A stretch of DNA of 64,000 nt from Gigaspora rosea (GCA_003550325.1 QKWP01000271.1:96492-160491), one strand, 5' to 3'. Positions 24,794 through 36,767 are shown, numbered from the stretch's first letter. Numbers and translations: made by a program. The notes: generated by a model not told the origin, from the sequence alone.

Positions 24794-25565
24794 GGGCATC
24801 CATAAATAATGTTATGTATCCCTCATAGTAGTGCTTGACCCCCTCTCTACTATATAAAAAAATTTTCAAAATCCATATGGGGGGACATCAATAGAAAAGG
24901 GACAAATCATTTTTAGTAACTTTTTTTTTAAATTTTAAATTAAAATATCTTAACAACTACCATATCAAATTTAATAAATTTTTTTTGTTTTAATTTTATA
25001 ACTATATAAAATTAAAATAAAAAAAAATTTATTAAATTTGGTTAAGTAGTTGTTAAATTATTTTAATTTAAAGTTGCAAAAACTTTTACTTAAAAAAAAT
25101 TTGTCACTTTTCTATTGATGTCCCCCATATGTTTATATATAAATTTTATAAAAACTTGAATATATTGTGCACAGTGATCCGATTTGGATGATTTAGATAC
25201 CATTCGATTCATCTCAATGAGATGAATCCAATGATACCAAAATTATTTCATTTGGTTCGCTGGATCAATAGTTATTCACAAAAAACTATTAATTTTATAG
25301 TAATTTTATAAGAAAACATAATAACCAATAGTATTTGGCCGATAACTTTTGATCCAGTAATCCAAATAAAATGAAATTGGTACCATTCGACTCCTCTCAT
25401 TGGGACGAATCGTATAGCACCAATATTATTAAATTTAGAGTACTGGTTCAATTTTTAGACAATATTTTCTAAAAGATTTGTTATATTTTTTTGAGACCAC
25501 TATTTATTAAGAAAAATGTTATCCTTCATCTAACCCCTTGTATAACATTATTTATAGATGCCCCC
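24794..25565. mobile_element. PIF/Harbinger-like element F1, copy 2, with nested insertion
   Basis: The inverted ends gggcatccataaataatgtt and complement are flanked by TAT. The interior aligns with 20441-20967 and 53357-53895 apart from a nested foldback at 24879-25126. Confidence 0.8.
24879..25126. mobile_element. Foldback MITE nested in F1 copy 2
   Basis: The arms ggggggacatcaatagaaaa and complement surround an A/T-rich stem of about 110 bp. The other F1 copies lack it, giving the empty site (tccatatgtttat). The flanking duplication is TAT or ATAT. Confidence 0.8.
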
Positions 25566-25945
25566 TATGGCTTTTGTATATGCTATTTGTACATGATTAT
25601 TCCTTTCAAAGAACTATTTAAGTAAGTATTTCAGGTTTAAGTTATGCCTCATTTTTTGTTTAATTTATTTCTGGTATTACCTATTGATGATTTTGAAAAT
25701 AGCTTAAAATCATTAAAATGTACAATAAAAATTGCGCATTTTATTAATGTTGATAATAATAATTATATGACAGGGTGAAACCTGAACTGAATTTTGGTTA
25801 AATCCACTATGCAGATCACATGAGGATAAAATCTACATTAATCTATAAAACACATTATGCTAATGCAGATTTCACACAAACTCTATGATTAAAGCAGGTT
25901 TTACTAGCTAGTTGTGCTGTCTTCACCCTGAAATATAATTATTAA

Positions 25946-26850
25946 GGGGGCTTCCAGAAATTACATAATATTTGTTACTAATAAATTTCAAAATTTTATC
26001 CTACCTACCCATACCTGATACTCTATTAGCCAATCAAATTTTATATTTTTTAAAATTTGTTCATATGTTTCAATTTATGAAATTGATAATAACTATTGCT
26101 CTATGGGATCAATTTAGATGATTTAACTACCAAAATTTTTATTTGCTAAGATGATTCTAACAAGCCCCAAATCATTAATATCTAATTACAGGATCCCAAG
26201 ATGATTCAACTTTTGTATAATTTTAATAGTGATTTTTTAGAATTACTAAGTAAATTTCTTTAATATTGAATAACTTTTGATCTACTGGCCCATTTTGAAT
26301 AATTTAAATACCAAAATCTTCATCTCAGTAAGACTAATCTAACAAGCCCAGAATCGCTAAATTCTAATTACAGAATTTTAAGATCAATAAAGATTTTATT
26401 GTTTGTCTAACAATACAAATATTTATCAATCTTGGAATCTTGTAATTAGAATTTAGCGATTTTGGATTATTTAGAATCATCTCACTGAGATGAACATTTT
26501 GGTAGTTAAATTATCCAAAACAGGCCAGTGGATCAAAAGTTATTCAATATTAAAAAATTTACTTAGTGATTCTAAAAAATCACTATTAAAATTACACAAA
26601 AGTTGGATAATCTTGAGACCCTGTAATTAGATTTTAACAATTTTGGGCTTTTAGAATCATCTCAATAAGCTAAACATTTTGATAGTTAAATTATCTAAAT
26701 TGGTTCAGTAGAAAAATAGTTATTAATAATTTTATAATTTTATACTTTTGGCCAGAATTATAAAAATTTGACCAGAATTATAATTATAACCTGATATTTT
26801 CAGGACCCTCACCCACCTACTAAAAAATTATTTAATTTCTGGAAGCCCTC
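25946..26850. mobile_element. PIF/Harbinger-like foldback element F2, copy 1
   Basis: The inverted ends gggggcttccagaaatta and complement are flanked by TAA (25943-25945 and 26851-26853). The interior is palindromic, with paired gatctactggcccatttt, cccagaatcgctaaattct and ctcagt(a/g)aga blocks. The related 2.9-kb copy is at 60763-63676. Confidence 0.85.
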
Positions 26851-26908
26851 TAATAGTCTCTTTTTCATTGATATTTGATGTAATTGATTCATAAATACTA
26901 ATTAATTA

Positions 26909-27085
26909 TTGTGGCAGTTTAAAATGAAATCAGATTAAAATGAAACTGGGGACCTCTCTTGCTCACCTTTAAAGCTTATAAAACCCACAAAAAACTTCTA
27001 AAAAATGTTCCCTAAAAATTTTAAAATTTTGCTTAAAAAATAGAAAAATTTCATTTTAATCCGATTTCATTTTAATCTGTCACAA
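26909..27085. mobile_element. MITE with TTA duplication, ttgtggcag family
   Basis: The ends ttgtggcagtttaaaatgaa and complement are flanked by TTA. They share the first nine bases with 27529-27757. Confidence 0.75.
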
Positions 27086-27528
27086 TTATTACTTTCATGA
27101 TCCCGACCTGATCGAACATCATATAGGAAACTTGTCAGTCAACCTGATCCAAGTATTCAAAAATATATATATATATTTTTATAATATTTACTAATGCTAT
27201 TTACGACTCTGTTCTCATACAAAAATGCTTCTTATACCATATTTCATAATCAACTAAATAAGTTATCTGTTATGCTTTTAGAAGCGATTAAAATATTGAA
27301 TGCTAAAAAAAATTCTATACAAATTTAACTTATAATTATAAAATACAATATATTATTAAAATTTTATGCTTGATTAATTATATTATATAATGCTGTATAT
27401 AGCGTTGGCACATGCCCAATTAAACTGCTAATATAATTAATGAATTTATATGTCTTCCTATTTGAATTTATTGATGTGACCTAGTATGTGCCAACTCTGT
27501 GCCATACACATATAGGCTATGTAAATAA

Positions 27529-27757
27529 TTGTGGCAGCTTATGCTGAGATTGGCTTATGCTAAGATCTGGGGTCTCTATTTAAATCTATAATACCTACTA
27601 AAATCTACAAATACTCTTTTATTAATAACCCTAACCCTAAACCCTAACCAAACTATAAAAACAAACACCCCTAAAAAAGCCCTCTAAAATTTTATAATTT
27701 CATAATAAAATAACTTAAATTCTCAGCATAAGCCAATCTCAGCATAAACTGCCACAA
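27529..27757. mobile_element. MITE with TAA duplication, ttgtggcag family, internal telomere-like motif
   Basis: The ends ttgtggcagcttatgctgag and, inverted, ttgtggcagtttatgctgag are flanked by TAA. At about 27627-27649 it contains three to four CCCTAA-type units (aaccctaaccctaaacccta). Confidence 0.75.
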
Positions 27758-28218
27758 TAATTTATTAGTTAGTATTAATAAACTGCTAAAACATTTCATT
27801 TTTTAAAACTTCTAAAATAATCTACTAATTCTCCTGTTCCTGGTTTTGCGTGATAGCATCGCGCAGCTACCTTATTTAAGTTAGTACATATTTTTTATTT
27901 ATCTATATACTAAAAATTTTGATGTTCCATTCGGGAACAGTGAATACTTCCATTAAGGCAAAATAGAATAAAATGATAAATGAAAATTTTGCTATATTAT
28001 CGGAAGTAAATAGAATTTTAGCAAAATGATGCTAATTTTGTGTAATTAATATACTAACCAATTACAATTGTAAATCTTATATCATAATCGTAATAAATTA
28101 ATTATCATTATATTATAATTTATACAATTGATATGTAATATAATAATTAGTATTGCAATATAAAGTCTTTAGCGATACTTGTATAAACTTATAATTTTAT
28201 ATTCAATAAATTTGTAAA
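27758..28218. other. Gene-free AT-rich stretch
   Basis: No gene or clear repeat that I can support. Confidence 0.4.
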
Positions 28219-28925
28219 ATGCCACATCCTTCTATTGTTACAGTTTTTTCTTATGCAAGAGCATTTCCTGAAGATTTTTTTTTGCCAATGATGCAAAATT
28301 TATTTGCAAATTTTGTGGCCATGGTGTTTAATTTTTATACAAAAAAATACAATTATTGCTTATATAAATTTCCAAAAACATATTCATAATAAAGAAAAAC
28401 ATGAATATATCAATTAATACTTCAAACCACAATTGTTAAGAAAGATTATTGTGTTTGATTTAGTGAATTCATTCATTGCTACAGATATTCCAGCTTCAAG
28501 AATGGTACACAAAATTGCTAGGAGGGAGGAATTGTACCAAAGGTACATATGAATATTTACTACAGATATTTGACAAGCATCATCTCAATCAGCTTAAAGA
28601 ATATTTTAATAACAAATTATTGTGGATAAAACTACAATATTAGAGCTCAAAGTGTAGTTAATATATTTTTAGCTACAAACGTGTAACAAAATTAGTTCAC
28701 ATTGATTACTTAGAAACAGTTAAAGATTGTAGTATAGGCCAACTCAGTTCAAATTTTAGTTCAGTAGTCAATTCCTTTCGATCTACCATTATTAATTGCA
28801 TCAGACTTAGCGGCATATATGAAGAAAAGTTTTCATGAAATATTGAAACCTATTAAACACATTTACCATATTTAGTGCATATTGTCAATCTTAGCATAGA
28901 GGACTTTCTCACATTTTGGAAAAGC
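28219..28925 (+). pseudogene. hAT-family transposase relic
   Basis: The start reads MPHPSIVTVFSYARAFPEDF. After a frameshift, ANDAKFICKFCGHGV resembles a BED-type zinc finger. Further down are DLVNSFIATDIPASR and, near 28805, SDLAAYMKKSFHEILKPI followed by HIVNLSIEDFL, which matches the hAT core layout in which an AAYM-like stretch precedes an (A)HxxNL motif. Several stops and frame changes separate the blocks, so no active protein is made. It shows that hAT machinery existed in this genome and could have moved the MITEs at 14105 and 48997. Family assignment is by remembered motifs only. Confidence 0.6.
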
Positions 28926-28927
28926 AC

Positions 28928-29100
28928 GGGTTTATCATGAGATATCTGACCAATCAGCAACTATCTCCTCATGCACACATGACTTATGTTTACTAGATAA
29001 TCGTTGGACTATGGTGGGTTTATTATGAGATAGCCAGCCAATTAGCAATCGCATGTGTATAGATAATCGTTGAACTCGCGCTAATACACATCGCTACGAG
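28928..29100. repeat. Diverged tandem duplication, ~88-bp period
   Basis: gggtttatcatgagatatct with a later agataatcgttggact recurs as gggtttattatgagatagcc with agataatcgttgaact. Confidence 0.6.
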
Positions 29101-29389
29101 CCAATGCTGTTATTATGATATACCGCTAGTGCTAAGTATTTACAATAATATTTTTGTTATTTTTTTTTTGGCATAATTACTAACACTTTTTTTATCTTGT
29201 GTTGACCTTGTTTAGCACCAGGTAGCGTTTTGACTTAATAAGAAACTGGTATAAAGTACCAGCTTTTTGTTGTCGTTTTTTTCCTTTTTTTTTTGTAACT
29301 GTGCTAAATTAATTTTTTTTATTTTTGGTTCTTTTAACATAGCAACAATCAAGACTTTGAATCTAGCATCTTCCCAAAGATCAGTTATG

Positions 29390-30061
29390 TATATACTTTA
29401 AAACCTTCAATCTTGATGTTGGAAGCGAAAGTTTTAGAATGCCTTTAAGTATATTTTTTTTAGTTGGGTATTAGGATTATGCTCATATGTACAAGTGCTA
29501 TGGCGAATTTTGTTATCCGTTAAAAGTTCTTTATTCTTTAAATATACTTTGTATTTTCGTAAGGAAAAATTTTCTTAGTTCTTTATATAATGTTGTTTTT
29601 TATTATCAAAAAATTATAATCAACCTTTCTATACCGAATTGAAAAGTTTATTAAAGCCTATAGCATTTTTATAGTGAGCTATTTATTATATAATTTGAAA
29701 ATTTTAAATAAAGAGGTTCGTTGTANTATATACTTTAAAACCTTCAATCTTGATGTTGAATGCGAAAGTTTTAGAATGCCTTTAAGTATATTTTTTTAGT
29801 TTGGTATTAGGATTATGCAAATATGTACAAGTGCTACGGCGAATTTTGTTATCCTTTAAAAGTTCTTTATTCTTTAAATATACTTTGTATTTTTGTAAGG
29901 AAAAATTTTCTTAGTTCTTTATATAATGTTGTTTTTTATTATCAAAAAATTATAAGCAACCTTTTTATACCGAATTGAAAAGTTTATTAAAGCCTATAGC
30001 ATTTTTATAGTGAGCTATTTATTATATAATTTGAAAATTTTAAATAAAGAGGTTCGTTGTA
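29390..30061. repeat. ~336-bp direct duplication joined by a single N (29726)
   Basis: 29390-29725 and 29727-30061 are nearly identical, with only scattered substitutions, and abut at the N. Each begins tatatactttaaaaccttca and ends gaggttcgttgta. A joined assembly overlap or two alleles laid end to end is more likely than a true tandem repeat. The gaggttcgttgta end resembles pogo-like inverted-repeat ends. Confidence 0.75.
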
Positions 30062-31040
30062 TAGGGTCAACTATATACAAAAAAAATTTATCAAATAAAA
30101 ATAAATTTTTTTATTAAATAGAATATATAAACCTGTTAATTAGCTTCTTTTTTTTTATATGTTCATTAAAAATTATTAAGCAATTATTTTTTTTTTATAT
30201 GTTAAATATATAGTATATTACGAATCTATTAAAAATCTTGAATTCCAAAGTAGTCGTTTGACCCATCATCTGGGGTATTATAGAGTATAAACCCGTATTT
30301 AAGTAATGTATGTATAGATATAAGCAAAAAAAATTTACGAAAGTATGTATGGTTAGCAATACTTATAAAATTTATCTTTTATTAGTAATCTCCTTTTAAA
30401 AGTTAGGGTTAGGGTGAGCGCTAATATTGTTCTTCTTCACGTTAGGGTTGGTATAGGTTATAGATAAAATCTTTTAAAGAATTTCTTTTATGAACTATAC
30501 ATACAATCTTAATTTCTACTATACTTTATCAATTATACACTACATATTTGCTATATATTCATCATCCGGAATGCAACCTTGTATGTACATATGTACGTAC
30601 GTATCTCAAATCAATTCCTTATTATACAATATAAGATTAAATATTTGATATTGCTCATTAGTAATTAATTATTTATTTTGTATATAAGGAATTCTTTGTG
30701 TGCATCAATTTCATGTATATTATATACTATACATCTGGCATTGATTTTTTTGTCATTGATGAAAGATATTTAATGTATACAAATCATTTTCTAACCAAAT
30801 TTATTACTATTGTATATATATAATTAAAAATTGATTATTATAACAATTAAATATTATTATACAATTAAAAAAATTATGAAATTTATAATAAATTAAAATT
30901 TATAATTTATAATATAAAAATAAATATATAAATAAATAATATTTAATTTTTTTAAAAAATTTTTATTTTTTTTATATACATATTTACAAATTTTTAAATA
31001 CATTTACAAGCTTTTTTAAAAAATATCTCAACAAAATATT
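30062..31040. other. Gene-free AT-rich stretch
   Basis: I see no gene. The 30880-31010 part is almost pure A/T and precedes the coding relic at 31041. Confidence 0.4.
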
Positions 31041-31652
31041 CAACAAAATTGTTCACTTTGTTCAAAAAATATGATTTATTTTAGAAATATTACAGACAAT
31101 CTTAAAATTAAAATTGATAATTGTCCTGATAAAGAATATTATAAAGATCTTAAAGTTGGATTTGATAAATTATGTTTTGAGTGTTATATGAAAATTGTAG
31201 ATTCTCATCGACGTTAATTATCTACAATAAATAGAAATAATGAATTAGACAAATCAAATTTAATGGAAATTAATGATTTAAATGAATCTAATAGATTTAA
31301 TACTTCAGCAAATTTAATGAATATTAATAATTTAATTGAAATCAATGACTCTACTACTTCAGATTTAATGGAGATTAGTAATTTAATTGAAACTAATGAA
31401 TCTGAAATTAAAAATTCAGTAAATCTTATAGAATTAATTGAAGCTCAAAAAGAATATTTAAATGAAAATAATTTAAATGAAATTAATCAACAATTTGGAG
31501 ATATCAAAGTTGATATAACCAATAATATTGTTTCAATTGATTTAGAAAATTTTGATCAATTAATTAAATTAATTGTTCAAAAAGATTTAAAAATAGAATC
31601 TTTAATTGATCAAAATAATAATTTAATGGCAACTACTTTAAATAATTCAGGT
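31041..31652 (+). pseudogene. CxxC...CxxC plus coiled-coil protein, interrupted by a stop
   Basis: I do not recognise the family. One frame runs on both sides of TAA at 31215-31217. Upstream it encodes NCSLCSKN...CFECYMKIVDSHRR, a CxxC/CxxC pair about 48 residues apart that could bind zinc. Downstream (ATG 31263) it encodes a charged, Asn/Glu/Ile/Leu-rich stretch with heptad-like leucines (LMEINDLNESN, LIETNESEI, IVQKDLKIESLIDQNN), ending at a GT donor after LNNSG (31652). The first CxxC lies before the first in-frame ATG (31071), so the 5' end is missing. Identical frame on both sides of the TAA suggests a recent nonsense change, or two adjoining exons with no intron signal. The last ~70 bp recur at 31722-31791 before an N. 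Confidence 0.55.
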
Positions 31653-31721
31653 AATTACTATATTATATTTAATTGTTTTAATTTTTAATTTTAATTATTT
31701 TAATAATAATTTATTTAACAA

Positions 31722-31792
31722 TAGAATCTTTAATTAATCAAAATAATAATTTAATAGCAACTACTTTAAATAATTCAGGTAATTACTATATN
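31722..31792 (+). repeat. Duplicate of exon end abutting an N
   Basis: aatagaatctttaattaatc through aattactatat repeats 31592-31661 with few changes and breaks off at the N at 31792, after which the sequence is unrelated. Confidence 0.7.
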
Positions 31793-33388
31793 ACTTGAGT
31801 TTCCTGTAGAGACGCTCGCTACAAAGTTATCTACTTAGTAAAATCCGGTGTTGATATGTATTTTTGGTTAGTTCACTTATATGCAAAAATTTCGATTTTT
31901 ACAGTACTAAACCATATAAATACTTGTGTAACATCTACACTGATCTACACCGGAATATATCGGATTCGAAAGTCCTCCATGCTGTCAATCTTATTGGATT
32001 AATATGTTTATCTTTTATTTAGTTATTCATTTATTTATTTATTATTATTATAACTATTAATGCCATATTTATTTTAGAGAAGCATGGTTTTCAATTGAAC
32101 ATTTTTAAGCTATTTACTGCTACTCGCTAATATTAAACAAAGCTTTATTTGAATAAAAATAGAAATGCACATTATATTTCATCATGGAGTGTCTAATCCA
32201 ACAAATATACCATTGCTTAATATGAAATGATGGAATACTTGATTTCATATAGGTTTTATATATATCAACATTTAGATTATGTATATTCATGGATTTATAA
32301 TGAAGAAAAAGAAAATTTAACACCAAAGATTGAGCAAATTGATTTAGTTTCTGATTTGATGGTCAACAAATAAATGAGTGCATAGAAATTTATTTGGCAT
32401 TCATTCAAGAAATACTGGCTTATCTGATTTTTTTCAACAAGAAACTAAATATTTCCTTTTATTGATCGAAGAAATACTGAAGTAAGGTAATAATGAGTAT
32501 GAATAAAAGGTAAATGAATATGGTGACATAAGAGTCAAGGTCGTATGACCAATTTATGAAGTAATAATGTGAGCCAAAGAATGTATATAAATGAAGCGAA
32601 AATAATAAGTATAGTTAGCTTTCCTTTCCTTAAGTAATAAATAAAATTGAACGAATAAATATAATAAATATACTTGCCTTAGCCGAAGTATTACCGTTTT
32701 GGTTAGGATGTTTTGTGGCGAAAGTCACAAATTAACCTGTTACACTACTCTACTAGTGAAATCACTAATTTATGATCTTCAATATTTTTCTTGACATTTC
32801 TCCACCATCTTATCGATTGGATTTTCCTAGTGCATCTTTTTTAAAAAGCCTTTTTGATAATTTTATTAAGCTAAAATAATGAAGAAAATTAATAAAGATT
32901 TTAAAAATTATTTTCGACATACAATAATTCATATTATTTGGCATTGTATACTACAGTATAGTTTCGCTTCACATCGCTGCTGAATTTGTTTTTGTTTTCA
33001 TTTTCGTTTGTTTTGGCATTTGTAATACCACATCATTAATAATTTGAATTGTACATATTTAAACACGAATTATTTCAATCCTCATTAATGATAAGCTTTT
33101 TTAGTGTCGAATTGACAATATACAGGAGCAAGTCAATTATTATTGTCCATGCTTATCTCTTATCAATTAATGTAGACGTTTATTTTCAAATTTCATAATG
33201 ATGAAATTTATATCGATTGCATTTGATTGCTTTCAAATAAAAAACTTTATGTTTCAATTTTATTACAGTAGTTTTTAAAATATTCAACACAGAAAACTTT
33301 TTTTTATGAAAGCATACAAAGTCTTCAGTTGTAATATAAAAATTATAGTATTTAGAGTATTTAGATAATTGTTTTTTTTACTGCTACT
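31793..33388. other. Coding relics and gene-free DNA
   Basis: Near 31980 a short frame HAVNLIGL resembles the same hAT motif as 28880. Near 32265-32365 an open plus-strand stretch reads YVYSWIYNEEKENLTPKIEQ before a stop. Both look like decayed exons; neither can be assigned firmly. The remainder shows no gene. Confidence 0.3.
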
Positions 33389-33739
33389 TAATTGACAATT
33401 CGCGATAGAAGGAGAATTTTAACCAGGGGAGATTTTTATAATAAAACATAATAAAATATATTAATACAGGAATCATGATTCCTATAGTTTTATAAATTTT
33501 TTTGAATTTTAATTGCTTGTAACTTTTTATTTACCTAACTAATTTTACTAATCTAGCTATAATTAGAATCACAAAAACTAGTTCTACAACTTTTATTAGA
33601 AGTCTACAAGATGTTAACTTAATAAAAAATTAACTTTACATAGTCAGAAATGCTGATTTTTGTATTTTATATGTAATTTATATTAAGTGTTATGTATTTT
33701 ATTAATACAAATTCTCCTTCTTTCGCGAATTGTCAATTA
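33389..33739. mobile_element. Foldback MITE, ~351 bp
   Basis: Inverted ends taattgacaattcgcgatag and, from the right, taattgacaattcgcgaaag, about 30 bp with a single mismatch. The interior has no coding frame. Confidence 0.75.
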
Positions 33740-34235
33740 AATAAAAACAATTATTAACATTATTGATTGAGTTAGAAAGTAATAGATTTTTGGGCGATAC
33801 TTAGTTCGTTCAGTAAAATGTGTGAGCTATTGTTATTAGCTGAAACAAAGTTTCGCTTTTACACTTACTAGTTACAGATTAAAAATTGAATCATTTAACT
33901 ACATGAGAATTGTTCCTTAGCAATTATGTTGGTCATGGGTTAAAAATTATGCTTAAGCAGTTAAAATGGTGGTTCCAATCTCTAATACAGATTAGGATTT
34001 TTTTATTTTTTTTCGAGAAAATAACTTCAAATGATTGTCCCGTTAATGAAAGAATAACTGTCATGTAGTTTCTCATACTATGAGGTTTTACTCGATCTTC
34101 AATAATTGAATTCACTCGTTTAGCACGTTTCACGAAGATTGATGTATATTACAGGTACTGCTACCGAATTCCACACAGTATTTATACGCAAAGAATTTCT
34201 TGAATTATAACCAGAATAAAGCTTATTTATTATTT
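33740..34235. other. Gene-free stretch before the kelch duplication
   Basis: No supported feature. Homology to 8203 onward begins at about 34236. Confidence 0.4.
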
Positions 34236-34385
34236 GATCAATACAAGAATACGATAAACCTTTTAATAAGAATCTTCCTTTTCTTGTTTTACATTTCATA
34301 CTTATATCCTTTAACATTGTCGCATCATTACATTATTTGATTGTTAATATAATGATTACACTATTGCATAACCCTTACATATATA

Positions 34386-34491
34386 GAGATGTGATCCTTT
34401 ATCCGTTTTCATCCGTTTTTATATTAAAATCCGCGGATATCCGCGGATTTTAATATGAAAACGGATGGAAACGGATAACGGATCACATCTC
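34386..34491. mobile_element. 106-bp near-perfect palindromic MITE with ccgcgg core
   Basis: Two 53-bp arms with three mismatches meet at ccgcggatatccgcgg. The other kelch copy lacks it (near 8340), so it inserted after the duplication or was lost from copy 1. The flanks are atata and tataa. Confidence 0.85.
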
Positions 34492-34677
34492 TATAACATA
34501 TAGTTATTAACTTTTGTCATTGCATTATTAGAATTGTCACTCACGTGACAATAACATTAAGTAGCAACTAGCATGAATAGTTCATACTGCATTAAAGAAA
34601 TGAACTAACTACTATATTCCGTTGTTAATGATGGATAATGATATTGTCTCCAGCGTATAAAATAACTGTATACAGTA

Positions 34678-36182
34678 TTACGTTTGTTTATCAATAAATT
34701 TTAGAGTTAAAATACTTGCAATAACGAATATTATTAAAGAAATAATACTGCCAATGATGGCACCAATAATTATACTAGTGTTTTTAGATTCGGAACTTGC
34801 ATTGCTTAAGCTTGTAGTAACTGTAGTAGTTGTGGTAGGTGTAGTAGTTGCGGTAGGCGTAGTAGTTGTGGTAATTGTAGTATTTGGGGTAAATTCAGTG
34901 ACCCATTTATAGGAATCTTTCCGGCTTACATCTAACATAAATATTTTTGATGGAAAAGTACCATTAACAAATACACCTTTTGAATATATGAAGGTTTAGT
35001 AAGTTTAAATAATTTATAAATAATGGTATGTAACAACATAAATATAATTAAAATTTTACCAAAAGAAACAAACATATAATTATCCACTAATATAGCAGTA
35101 TGACCAAAAAGTATTAGATCCACGATTGGGTTTGTAATGTTTCCACTTGACCACTGCCACTGGAAAATTGTGGTATCTAAGATCCACAGATCACCACCGA
35201 AAATTATAACACGTCCGTCAGAGGCTTTTAATTTAAATGAAGCTTTATACTTAAACATTTATTGAGAAACTTTATACTTAAAACATTTACTGATATTGTT
35301 AAATAACATACTTAATACTGTTGAAAAATATCTTACAGCAGGAGGAGTTGGGCCTGATATACTCTAATATGATATTTAAATTATTAGATGCTAAGAAATA
35401 ATGAAATTATATAGCATTAATTTATTACATACCACATTTCTCCATGTATCTGATGCTGTATTATATAACGGTAACTACGAAACTGTCGATCAATAAAAGC
35501 TAAAAAATCAATTTTATTAAAAGATAAAGCTTACATTATTCAATGGCATATAATAGTTAGTTAAATTCAAACTATTTCCACCAATATATAAAATATTTCC
35601 ATCAGGCAAAGTTACTGCACGATAACCAAACATAGGTAAAGGTGCATTTGTTGCATTGCTTAAACTCCATGTTAATGTTAATGTATTAAATACCCAAAGG
35701 TCATTAGAAATAGTATTAGAACTAGGCATGCCACTAAAAATTGCAATCAATCCATTATCAAAATTAGCACATGAAATATCATATCTATTTGTGGGTACAT
35801 TTCCAACAGATGTGATATTACTCCATTGTTGTTTACTAGTATCAAACTGATTAACGAATGGTTGATAACCAAGAAAGCCACCAAAAATAAAAATCATATC
35901 GTTATTTTTTCTACCAATACATGCTGTAGCTTCATCTTTCAAAGGACCGCCAGTATAAGTCAGGTCAATCCACGGCATCGAACCATTATCTGTTATTGTA
36001 AATGGTTTAGAAAGATCTAAATAAAAAAAATCATTCATCCCACCAAAATTCTCATTATATCCACCACTAAAATAGAGTTTATTATCAATAAGGACAGATG
36101 AATGATGATATCTTCCATTTGGAATAAAAACAGCAAAAGTAAAAGTAAAATTTAGGAGAAAAGTGAAAATATAAAAATTAAG
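34678..36182 (-). pseudogene. Kelch-repeat protein copy 2, 5'-truncated, membrane anchor intact
   Basis: A duplicate of the gene at 8623-10014. Exons are about 36182-35535, 35474-35433, 35363-35312, 35224-35060 and 34976-34678. The first exon begins directly after an in-frame TAG (36183-36185) at the duplication edge, so the ATG and the start of the signal peptide are lost; the next ATG (36038) lies inside the first blade. Kelch blades remain (NDMIFIFGGFL, LPDGNILYIGG). Eight residues (YGNLTALG) of the SDGRVIIFGG-DLWILD blade are deleted in frame, and the last intron lost its TATAG acceptor; CAAAAG may replace it. Unlike copy 1 it keeps the in-frame Thr-rich linker, a TM segment (IIIGAIIGSIISLIIFVIAS) and a short tail ending KQT. 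Type I membrane topology is likely for the ancestor. Confidence 0.8.
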
Positions 36183-36265
36183 CTAATTAGCACTTAGAAA
36201 CATTTGCAAGCGTTTGGTGCCACACTAAATTACCTTTTTTGGGAAGGTTTGGTTGTATTATTGGT

Positions 36266-36767
36266 TATTTTTTTTTTTATTTTTTTTTTTTGAAGTGACC
36301 CAGGACGCCGTTGGCGTACTTTTATTAATGTATACTATTCAATGGGGCCTTTCCTAAACCAGAAAGGTCCCTACATCCTTAATGATCTACGTACATTTTT
36401 GACTATTTCAATCGGTATCTAAATACTTATTGTTCCAACCGGATATACCGGCTGACCTATTTTCAACCGGAGGGTTTAACTGGCACAGTTCGTCCATCGG
36501 AATTTCACCGAAGGTAATTAATTTCGTCCATCGGAATGCACCGAAGGTATTAAACTTTTTTCAACCGGAATTTCACCGGAAGATTACTTTAGAGGATTCC
36601 CAATTCGGAGGTGTGTGGCTGAATTTTTCCAAACGTGGTCCTAGCTTCTTGTTCAGCCCATCCATCTCGTGATCGAGTATAGTTTTTCTTGTCCGTTAGT
36701 GGGGGTTGAACCGGCGACCTTGCGTTTAGCGACCTGGGAGCGCAACCACTACGCTATCGACCCGCAG
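36266..36767 (-). mobile_element. tRNA-derived SINE-like element (~500 bp)
   Basis: The minus strand begins with a tRNA-like head: A-box TAGCGTAGTGG and B-box GGTTCAACCCC are spaced as in a tRNA, but a convincing cloverleaf does not form. A GC-richer body contains two ~34-bp units (tcgtccatcggaat...ccgaaggtaatt). The element ends in an A-rich tail, seen as the T-run at 36268-36291. A weak ggttaattttgg/ggttattttt similarity flanks it, too poor to claim as a target duplication. The 80-codon frame on the plus strand is fortuitous. Confidence 0.75.

Noticed and set aside
28928..29100. A CRISPR-like repeat
   Set aside because: There are only two diverged units and no regular spacers, and the context is eukaryotic.
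32500..32770. A possible solo LTR (tgttacacta motif and nearby repeats)
   Set aside because: No paired repeat, no target duplication and no primer-binding site could be found.
36697..36767. A complete tRNA gene
   Set aside because: A-box and B-box match, but I could not form a convincing anticodon stem or a 7-bp acceptor stem, and a repeat body with an A-rich tail follows. It is better read as a SINE head.
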